Positions 1 through 5,549 of a DNA stretch of 7,625 bases are shown here, one piece after another. The position numbers and the translations under genes are program-made. The notes beneath the pieces are model-generated. The model searched no databases and had not been told where the DNA came from. It worked only from the letters and a program-made list of their open reading frames with translations. The stretch comes from CAKSQL01 sp045606465 (GTDB taxonomy: Bacteria; Bacillota; Clostridia; UBA1381), in contig JAZURZ010000022.1 of assembly GCA_045606465.1 (NCBI GenBank), positions 1-7,625 on the forward strand, given 5' to 3'. The stretch's first letter is position 1, and every line of letters begins with the position of its first letter.

Positions 1-86
1 TGGTAGGGTACCTTTATCTTGCTAAAAAAGAGGAAAGACTAAAAGAAATTATGGATAAGGCTTATAACGCTGCCTGCAGGGAATAA
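1..86 (+). CDS. C-terminal tail of an unidentified protein (partial, 5' end outside window)
   Basis: An open frame enters from the left edge (first full codon at position 3) and ends at TAA 84-86, giving 27 residues that finish with KAYNAACRE. The tail is charged and looks helical (KKEERLKEIMDKAYNAA). This is too little to assign a family, and I do not recognise it. It reads in the same direction as the transketolase genes. The 73-base gap to them holds no T-tract terminator, so it could be the preceding gene of the same operon; that is inference. The frame could be a chance open end, but it runs cleanly to a stop directly upstream of a real gene. Confidence 0.55.
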   Translation, partial: VGYLYLAKKEERLKEIMDKAYNAACRE

Positions 87-159
87 ATTTTGATACTAAT
101 TCAAAATAGTATAAATAAAAAAAGTGCTTAAGTCAGCATGGAAAGGAAAGGTTATTAAA

Positions 160-1008
160 ATGGACAAAAAAAGAATTGCAGAGCTTTCAATCATTGCCAA
201 CAAGGTGAGAAAAAATGCTCTCAAGGCTGTTTACAGCGCAAAATCGGGACATCCGGGAGGCTCATTATCAATTGCAGATTTGCTAACCTATTTGTATTTT
301 GAGGTTATGAAGATAGACCCAAAAAATCCTAAGGACGAAAACCGTGACAGGCTGGTGCTGTCAAAGGGACATACCACACCTGCACTATATTCTGTGCTTG
401 CACAAAGGGGATATTTTTCTGAGGATTTAATTCCCACTTTTCGTAGCATAGGAAGCATTTTGCAAGGACACCCCGAAATGAAAAAGGTTCCGGGTGTGGA
501 CATGTCAACCGGCTCTTTGGGACAAGGTATTTCTGCCGCAGGCGGAATGGCGATGGCAGCGAAGCTTGATAAAAAAGACTATTTTGTGTATGCAATTTTG
601 GGAGATGGCGAGCTTGAGGAAGGTCAGGTGTGGGAGCAGGCAATGTTTGCAGCACACTATAAGCTTAATAACCTTATTGCCTTTGTTGATTTTAATGGCT
701 TGCAGATAGACGGAAATGTTTCTGATGTACTTAACCCCACCCCCATTGATGACAAATTCCTGGCATTCGGCTGGAATGTTATCTTAGCTGATGCACATGA
801 TTTTGACTCTCTTGAAAAGGCAGTTGCCGAGGCTAAACAAAGCAAGGACAAGCCTACTGCTATAATAATGAAATCAGTGAAGGGTAAGAATGTGTCCTTT
901 ATGGAAAATAACCCTGCATGGCATGGCTCAGCTCCCAACAAAGAGCAGTATGAGCAGGCTTTAGCAGAGCTTGATGAAATTATCAAAAAAGAGGAGGAGA
1001 GTCTGTAA
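160..1008 (+). CDS. Transketolase, N-terminal (thiamine diphosphate-binding) subunit
   Basis: This is the first half of a split transketolase, the cytoplasmic pentose-phosphate enzyme that moves two-carbon ketol units between sugar phosphates. The 282 residues carry the family hallmarks: SGHPGG (His31), SKGH (His71), GDGELEEG at 148-155 with Asp149, and DFNGLQIDG at 177-185 with Asn179. The last two form the Mg/thiamine diphosphate site. AWHG (His255) lies near the end. The pyrimidine-binding and C-terminal domains are absent here and supplied by the next gene, the usual two-gene arrangement in many Firmicutes and archaea. I chose ATG 160 because AGGAAAGG at 144-151 sits 8 bases upstream; an in-frame GTG at 124 would add 12 unconserved residues and lacks a comparable site. 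The stop overlaps the next start (TAATG), so the two subunits are translationally coupled. Confidence 0.96.
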   Translation: MDKKRIAELSIIANKVRKNALKAVYSAKSGHPGGSLSIADLLTYLYFEVMKIDPKNPKDENRDRLVLSKGHTTPALYSVLAQRGYFSEDLIPTFRSIGSILQGHPEMKKVPGVDMSTGSLGQGISAAGGMAMAAKLDKKDYFVYAILGDGELEEGQVWEQAMFAAHYKLNNLIAFVDFNGLQIDGNVSDVLNPTPIDDKFLAFGWNVILADAHDFDSLEKAVAEAKQSKDKPTAIIMKSVKGKNVSFMENNPAWHGSAPNKEQYEQALAELDEIIKKEEESL

Positions 1009-1937
1009 TGGCAAAAAAAGCAACAAGAGAATCATATGGTGCTGCATTGGAAATGTTTGGTGCAGACGAAAGAATTGTAGTGTTGGATGCAGACCTTTCC
1101 AAATCTACAAAAACAGAGGTTTTTAAAAAGGCATATCCCGACAGATTTATAAACTGCGGAATTGCAGAGGGAAATATGATGAGTGTTGCAGCAGGGCTTG
1201 CAGCATCTGGAAAAATTGCATTTGCATCAAGCTTTGCAATGTTTGCAGCAGGAAGAGCTTTTGAGCAGATAAGAAATTCAATAGGATATCCCAATCTTAA
1301 TGTAAAAATTGGTGCAACCCACGCAGGTATATCGGTGGGCGAGGACGGAGCAACCCATCAATGCCTTGAAGATATTGCACTTATGAGAAGTATTCCAAAT
1401 ATGGTTGTTTTAAATCCTGCAGATGACAAAGAGGCGATAGCTTGCGTTAAGGCAGCAATTGATCACGATGGCCCTGTATATATGCGTTTTGGACGTTTGG
1501 CGGTTGAAGACGTAAATGGCGAGGATTATAGTTTTGAGCTTGGCAAGGGAGTAGAGCTTGCAGATGGAAAAGATGTAACAATCATAGCTACAGGACTTAT
1601 GGTGGCTGAGGCGTTAGCTGCAAGAGAAATTCTTAAAAATGAGGGAATTTCAGCAAGGGTTGTAAACATTCATACCATAAAGCCTATTGATGAGGAAATA
1701 ATAGAAAAAGTAGCAAAAGAAACAGGCGCAATAGTTACCGCTGAGGAGCACTACATCATGGGCGGTTTGGGAAGCGCAGTAGCTGAGGTGGTTTGTAAAA
1801 CATATCCCGTACCTGTGAAAATTGTGGGAACCGACCGCTTTGGAGCGTCGGGAACTCCTGCAGAGCTTTTTGAAGAATATGGACTCACTGCAGAAAATAT
1901 TGTAAAAAATGCAAAAGAAGCTATAAAGATGAAATAA
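1008..1937 (+). CDS. Transketolase, C-terminal subunit
   Basis: This is the partner of the preceding gene, supplying the pyrimidine-binding and C-terminal domains of the transketolase heteromer (309 residues, typical for this subunit). Visible motifs are GIAEGNM at 51-57, whose Glu54 activates the thiamine diphosphate aminopyrimidine; the loop GEDGATHQ at 111-118; RFGR at 160-163; and EEHYIMGGLGSAVAE at 246-260, which opens the C-terminal domain. A 1-deoxyxylulose-5-phosphate synthase C-terminal half looks similar, but DXS is a single longer protein, and the separate N-terminal partner here is plainly transketolase-like. The start ATG 1008 shares its A with the previous stop. It is preceded by a strong GAGGAGGAG at 991-999, inside the upstream gene, so the subunits are probably made in matched amounts. 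A terminator begins 11 bases after the stop. Confidence 0.96.
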   Translation: MAKKATRESYGAALEMFGADERIVVLDADLSKSTKTEVFKKAYPDRFINCGIAEGNMMSVAAGLAASGKIAFASSFAMFAAGRAFEQIRNSIGYPNLNVKIGATHAGISVGEDGATHQCLEDIALMRSIPNMVVLNPADDKEAIACVKAAIDHDGPVYMRFGRLAVEDVNGEDYSFELGKGVELADGKDVTIIATGLMVAEALAAREILKNEGISARVVNIHTIKPIDEEIIEKVAKETGAIVTAEEHYIMGGLGSAVAEVVCKTYPVPVKIVGTDRFGASGTPAELFEEYGLTAENIVKNAKEAIKMK

Positions 1938-1947
1938 AAAATAAAAG

Positions 1948-1991
1948 GTGCGTGTCTTTTTGAAAATTAGAAAAAGGCGCGCACTTTTTTT
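1948..1991 (+). terminator. Rho-independent terminator after the transketolase genes
   Basis: The left arm is 1948-1961 (GTGCGTGTCTTTTT) and the right arm 1971-1984 (AAAAAGGCGCGCAC). They form a 14-base-pair stem with two G-U pairs and a 9-base loop, followed at once by seven T (1985-1991). It separates the transketolase transcript from the aldolase-propeller operon. Confidence 0.93.
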
Positions 1992-2010
1992 GATTTTTGC
2001 AAAAAATATA

Positions 2011-2039
2011 TTGACATTTTCTCTTTTTTGCAATATACT
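2011..2039 (+). promoter_or_regulatory. Sigma-A promoter of the aldolase-propeller/gntR operon
   Basis: The -35 is TTGACA (2011-2016, perfect) and the -10 is TATACT (2034-2039, 5 of 6), with the ideal 17-base spacer. The predicted start is near 2046, about 56 bases before the ATG. The promoter lies just after the transketolase terminator, so it begins a new transcription unit. Its near-consensus strength suggests it needs a repressor, in keeping with the palindrome immediately downstream. Confidence 0.88.
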
Positions 2040-2049
2040 ACTTGTAAAC

Positions 2050-2060
2050 TTGTATTACAA
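2050..2060 (+). promoter_or_regulatory. Putative GntR/FadR-type operator
   Basis: TTGTATTACAA is a perfect inverted repeat (TTGTA / T / TACAA) centred on 2055. It fits the known FadR-subfamily GntR operator pattern T-N-G-T-N3-A-C-N-A. It begins 10 bases after the -10 box, covering about +5 to +15, where a bound repressor would block initiation or early elongation. A further TTGTA half-site lies 8 bases upstream (2042-2046) and another at 2075-2079. The operon itself encodes a GntR/FCD regulator, so autoregulation is the natural inference. Confidence 0.66.
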
Positions 2061-2101
2061 CTTTGCGAGCGACTTTGTATAAAAAAGAAAGAGGGATATT
2101 T

Positions 2102-4042
2102 ATGTTCAGGGAGAAAATTAAAAATAATGAAAAAACAATAGGAACATTGCTTAACTTAAATGATGTTTCGGTAGCAAGAATTGAGGGGCTTTCGGGATAT
2201 GATTTTGTCTGGATAGATTTTGAACATAGTAATTTATCCATTGAAAATATTTTAGGACATATCTTAGCAATTAAAGCGACAGGAACTGCGGTTGTTGTAA
2301 GAGTTCCGCAAAACGACCTCACCTTTACCAAAAAAATTCTTGAAATGGGGGTTGACGGAATAATTTTCCCAATGGTAAGAAGGGTTGAGGAAATTAATGA
2401 GCAAATTGCAAATACCCTTTATCCTCCTCATGGCACGCGAGGCTTTGGACCTATAAATGCAATAGGCTATGGAATGGATAGTGTAAGCAAATATGTCAAT
2501 TCTACCTGCGATGAAATATGCAGATTTATTCAGATTGAGCATATTGATGTCGTGGAAAATCTTGAGGAAGTAATTAAAAATGAGTATATAGACGGATACA
2601 TTTTTGGACCTAATGATTTGTCGGGCTCAATAAATAAAATTTGTCAGCCTTTTGATTGCGAAACTGTTGAGCTGATGGAAAGAAGCCTTGAAATTTTGAA
2701 AAGAAATGGAAAATATTCGGGAGTGGCAACAGGAGATACCTCTGAAAAGACATTAAAGCGTTTTTCTGATATGGGAATTGATATGCTTGTTGCAGGCGCA
2801 GATTTTAGCTTTTTGTTAGAGGGATCTTTAAAAAATCGTGCAAATCTTGAGAGAATACATAAAAATCCTGAAATATTAAGTAAAAAGGTGTATTACACAA
2901 AGGAAAATCTTACTCCTGACGTTGATTGTGCACTTCTTCCTCCTACAATTTTGGGGAAAGAGGCAGCAAAGAGTGACTTCTTCTCGGAAGAAAAACGTAA
3001 ATGGACATCCGCTCCTTGCGTTTGTAAAATGCCAAATGGCGAACTTTATTGCACATTCTCAGCAGATAACAATGGAGGGGATGAGGATGCTAATAATTAC
3101 TCTGTCATAATGAAAAGCAAAGACGAGGGAAAAACATGGGAAACAATCACCATTATTGACCACCCTGATTCTGTACGATTGCATGAGCCGATTTTGTGGA
3201 AGGACGAGGACGATGTTTTGTGGCATTTGTGGTCGCAGTCTTACGAATGGTGGGACGGAAGAGCGGGAGTCTGGGCAATGAAAGCAAAATTTTTAGGTGA
3301 TGAAATTGTTTGGTCAAAGCCAAAAAGACTTTGTAATGGAGTTTTGGCAAATACTCCAATAACCCTTGCAGACGGCAGTATAATAATGCCAGTAAGTATA
3401 TGGAAATGGGAGCGGGTTAAATGGCATTATTTCCCCAAGCTTCAGAACTCAAGCGTATATATTTCATATGACAGAGGTGAAAGCTTCCATTATGTAGGCG
3501 GTGCCGATGAGTCTGAAACAATCTTTGATGAAAATATGGTTGTTGAAAGAAAGGACAAAAGCCTTTATATGATTATACGCGGCAGGGATAAAATTTCATA
3601 TTCAATATCATATGATAAAGGTAAAAACTGGAGTGAGCCTGAAAAACTCATGGACCACACAGGTTCAAGAAGCTTTATAACAAAATTTCCGTCGGGTAGA
3701 TATTTGTTAATAACAAACGATGATGCTAAGGCAAGAAAAAATATGGCGGCATTTTTGTCTGAAGATGAGTGCAAGACATGGACTAAAAAGCTTATGATAG
3801 ACGAAAGATTTTCGACAACATATCCTTCGGGTTGCGTAACTTCTGACGGAAGAGTATATGTTGCATATGATTACAATCGTTATGACGATGAGGAGATATA
3901 TATTGCGTCATTTACCGAAAAAGAGCTTTGCGATGGAAAAATTTCAGATGAAAATTCATTTTTAAAACGTCTTGTTGTAAAAGGTCTTGATGGAAAGAAA
4001 ACCGATAAAGTTTTTGAAGGCGGTGAAGGTTATGAAGGATAA
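2102..4042 (+). CDS. Fusion protein: HpcH/HpaI-family aldolase + sialidase-fold Asp-box beta-propeller
   Basis: A 646-residue two-domain protein with no signal peptide or membrane segment, so presumably cytoplasmic. Residues 1-250 match HpcH/HpaI class II pyruvate aldolases (2-keto-3-deoxyglucarate or hydroxyheptenedioate aldolase type). They retain the catalytic His42 (DFEH), Arg67 (VVVRVP) and metal ligands Glu146 (QIE) and Asp172 (GPNDLS), plus YPPHGTRGFGP. These enzymes reversibly cleave 2-keto-3-deoxy acids to pyruvate and an aldehyde. After a linker (about 251-298), residues 299-612 form a sialidase-like (BNR/Asp-box) propeller with four Asp boxes at 339-346, 455-462, 503-510 and 553-560. 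They also carry segments I recall from 'sialidase family' proteins: FDENMVVERKD, MIDERF, YDYNR, ASFTE. The Arg of the FRIP motif appears replaced by Ser303, so sialic acid cleavage is not assured. Start ATG 2102 follows GAAAGAGGG (2087-2095); an in-frame TTG at 2063 lies too close to the operator. The substrate is unknown. Confidence 0.9.
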   Translation: MFREKIKNNEKTIGTLLNLNDVSVARIEGLSGYDFVWIDFEHSNLSIENILGHILAIKATGTAVVVRVPQNDLTFTKKILEMGVDGIIFPMVRRVEEINEQIANTLYPPHGTRGFGPINAIGYGMDSVSKYVNSTCDEICRFIQIEHIDVVENLEEVIKNEYIDGYIFGPNDLSGSINKICQPFDCETVELMERSLEILKRNGKYSGVATGDTSEKTLKRFSDMGIDMLVAGADFSFLLEGSLKNRANLERIHKNPEILSKKVYYTKENLTPDVDCALLPPTILGKEAAKSDFFSEEKRKWTSAPCVCKMPNGELYCTFSADNNGGDEDANNYSVIMKSKDEGKTWETITIIDHPDSVRLHEPILWKDEDDVLWHLWSQSYEWWDGRAGVWAMKAKFLGDEIVWSKPKRLCNGVLANTPITLADGSIIMPVSIWKWERVKWHYFPKLQNSSVYISYDRGESFHYVGGADESETIFDENMVVERKDKSLYMIIRGRDKISYSISYDKGKNWSEPEKLMDHTGSRSFITKFPSGRYLLITNDDAKARKNMAAFLSEDECKTWTKKLMIDERFSTTYPSGCVTSDGRVYVAYDYNRYDDEEIYIASFTEKELCDGKISDENSFLKRLVVKGLDGKKTDKVFEGGEGYEG

Positions 4043-4739
4043 TATGAGGCTTCAGAAGGTAGCTCTTTATGAAGTGGTTGCAGATAAGCTGGAGAATATA
4101 ATTTTAAATGATATATCTGAACTTCCGCAAAAACTTCCATCCGAGCAATATCTTGCAGACAGCTTTGGGGTAAGCCGCCCTGTTGTTCGTGAGGCGTTGA
4201 AAATTTTAAAGGAACGTGGACTTGTAGAGTCAAGACAAGGAACTCCAACTGTGATTACTGAGTGCGACGCAGAACAGGTGAAAAATACTTTAAATCGTGT
4301 TGCCTGCACAAAAAATATTCTGCCTCATGACACCTATCAGGTCAGAGCGGCGTTGGAATTTCTTTCTGTAAGACTTGCAGCCCAAAACCCTGATGAGGAA
4401 ATGCTTGAAAAACTCAGGCTCATAAATAGCCAGATAAAGGAAAATAAAGATAAAATTGAAGAATATTCAAAACTTGATGTGGAATTTCATAATACAATAG
4501 CGAAAATGTCAAAAAATCCTTTGCTTGAAATTATGTGCAGTGCTCTTTTTTCAATTCTTGAGCCGATAATAGAAAAAACAATTTCTGACGTGACTGCCCA
4601 GAGCGGAATTTCTTTTCATGATAAAATAATAACTGCCATAAAAAATGGCGATGAGGATAGAGCGGGAGAGCTTATGCAGGCACATCTTGCACTTTCAAAG
4701 CGTAACTTTGAAATTTTCATACAAGAAAATAGAAAGTAA
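4032..4739 (+). CDS. GntR-family transcriptional regulator, FadR subfamily (FCD domain)
   Basis: A 235-residue regulator with an N-terminal winged helix-turn-helix (about 8-76; LPSEQYLADSFGVSRPVVRE is the recognition region). An all-helical FCD ligand domain follows (about 98-230). The FCD metal-site residues appear present: Asp149 and His153 (LDVEFH), His196 (FHDKI) and His218 (QAHL). Arg105 sits in the usual first-helix position. FCD regulators typically sense small carboxylates or sugar acids (UxuR, LldR, GntR types), which suits an aldolase operon. ATG 4032 overlaps the fusion gene by 11 bases, implying translational coupling; AGGCGG (4018-4023) is a modest ribosome site. ATG 4044 with AAGGA (4035-4039) is an equally possible start, giving 231 residues. 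It probably binds the palindrome at 2050-2060 and represses its own operon; the specific ligand is unknown. Confidence 0.93.
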   Translation: MKDNMRLQKVALYEVVADKLENIILNDISELPQKLPSEQYLADSFGVSRPVVREALKILKERGLVESRQGTPTVITECDAEQVKNTLNRVACTKNILPHDTYQVRAALEFLSVRLAAQNPDEEMLEKLRLINSQIKENKDKIEEYSKLDVEFHNTIAKMSKNPLLEIMCSALFSILEPIIEKTISDVTAQSGISFHDKIITAIKNGDEDRAGELMQAHLALSKRNFEIFIQENRK

Positions 4740-4794
4740 AATATTTTTTTAAAGTATTTACAAAAAAATCAAATTAAAGCTTATGTAGACCTAT

Positions 4795-4840
4795 AAAAAG
4801 GCAGCTTAAATTTCCAAAAAGGATTTTAGGCTGCTTTTTT
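4795..4840 (+). terminator. Rho-independent terminator after the gntR gene
   Basis: The core stem pairs 4801-4810 (GCAGCTTAAA) with 4825-4834 (TTTAGGCTGC), with one G-U pair and a 14-base loop. It extends through AAAAAG 4795-4800 against the T-run 4835-4840. It ends the aldolase-propeller/gntR transcript. The A-run before it and T-run after it would let it work in both directions, but no opposing gene is present. Confidence 0.88.
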
Positions 4841-4859
4841 GTAGGAGTAAGATTTGGCA

Positions 4860-4888
4860 TTTACTTTTTATGGATATTATGATATAAT
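4860..4888 (+). promoter_or_regulatory. Extended -10 promoter upstream of the gtrA-family gene
   Basis: The -10 is a perfect TATAAT (4883-4888) preceded by TG at 4880-4881, giving the extended TGnTATAAT form. The -35 is weak, TTTACT at 4860-4865 with a 17-base spacer. The predicted start near 4895 leaves a leader of roughly 120 bases before the ATG at 5014. Confidence 0.7.
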
Positions 4889-4912
4889 ATTTTTGTGGAA
4901 ACTGCGTTTGAC

Positions 4913-4930
4913 GCCGCAAGGCATTGCGGC
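4913..4930 (+). other. GC-rich hairpin in the leader of the gtrA-family gene
   Basis: GCCGCAA (4913-4919) and TTGCGGC (4924-4930) form a perfect 7-base-pair stem with a GGCA tetraloop. It stands out in AT-rich surroundings about 20 bases after the predicted transcription start. No T-run follows, so it is not a terminator. It may stabilise the 5' end of the message or be part of a larger leader fold; it matches no riboswitch class I recognise. Confidence 0.5.
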
Positions 4931-5013
4931 TGTAAAATAAATTTTTCTCATGGGGCATTGTAAGCTTTTTTTAAAATACCCTTGCAAGCAAACATTTGAA
5001 GGGGGAACAAAAT

Positions 5014-5409
5014 ATGAATAAAAATCAAATTTTACAGTTTTTAAAATTTACCATGTTTTCAATATCTGCAGGTATAATACAAGTTGGGGCATTTACTATT
5101 TTTAATGAACTTTTGTTGTGGAGATATTGGCCGGCGTATCTTCTATCCCTTATATTATCTATTATTTGGAATTTTACATTTAACAGACGTTTCACATTTA
5201 AGGCAGCAGTGAATGTTCCTTTGGCAATGATGAAATTACTTGCCTTTTATGCAGTTTTCACCCCATTATCAACACTTCTTGGACATTTGGCAGAAAGCGC
5301 TGGGATAAATGATTATATTATTTTGGGAGTAACCTTGATTTTTAATTTTGTGCTGGAATTTTTGTTTTCTAAGTTTGTAATATATAAAAATAAAGAAAAT
5401 ACTCTCTAA
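5014..5409 (+). CDS. GtrA-family small membrane protein
   Basis: A 131-residue integral membrane protein with four predicted helices at about 10-32, 38-57, 69-92 and 98-118, the standard length and topology of the GtrA family. SIIWNFTFNRRFTFK (49-63, with Asn53 and Arg58/59) and FNFVLEFLFSKFVIY (110-124) match the two N-aromatic-basic loop motifs of the family. GtrA-like proteins are thought to help move polyprenyl-linked sugars across the cytoplasmic membrane during wall-glycan or O-antigen glucosylation. No glycosyltransferase adjoins this gene, so its substrate cannot be inferred from context. Start ATG 5014 follows GAAGGGGGA (4998-5006). An in-frame TTG at 4996 would overlap that ribosome site and is less likely. 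It appears to be transcribed alone from the promoter at 4860-4888, perhaps reading on into the lipoprotein gene. Confidence 0.88.
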   Translation: MNKNQILQFLKFTMFSISAGIIQVGAFTIFNELLLWRYWPAYLLSLILSIIWNFTFNRRFTFKAAVNVPLAMMKLLAFYAVFTPLSTLLGHLAESAGINDYIILGVTLIFNFVLEFLFSKFVIYKNKENTL

Positions 5410-5549
5410 AGAAAGAGGCTCTTCATTGGTAGATTTTGTAGCATCATGTGGTGCTTTGATGCGGATTATATTTTACCTTGAGAAAAATCATAAATTAGGT
5501 TTTACGAAAGCCAAATAAAGGAATAACTAAAGAATAGGAGAAATGTAAA

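Noticed and set aside
124..159. A longer transketolase N-subunit starting at GTG 124.
   Set aside because: The extra 12 residues do not resemble the family's N-terminus, and the strong ribosome site at 144-151 fits ATG 160.
160..1937. The split transketolase as a frameshifted or broken full-length gene.
   Set aside because: Each half has a proper start and ribosome site, and both lengths match the well-known two-subunit form. The TAATG overlap is normal coupling.
2063..2101. A TTG start at 2063 for the aldolase-propeller protein.
   Set aside because: It lies 3 bases after the operator and about 17 bases after the predicted transcription start, with no ribosome site. ATG 2102 with GAAAGAGGG matches the aldolase N-terminus.
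2102..4042. Naming the fusion a sialidase or an N-acetylneuraminate degradation enzyme.
   Set aside because: The FRIP arginine is not visible, the aldolase half is HpaI-type and not the NanA/DapA type, and no nan genes are nearby.
4950..5021. A 23-codon upstream frame beginning at ATG 4950 and overlapping the start of the gtrA-family gene.
   Set aside because: No ribosome binding site precedes it, and its second half is simply the ribosome site and spacer of the real gene.
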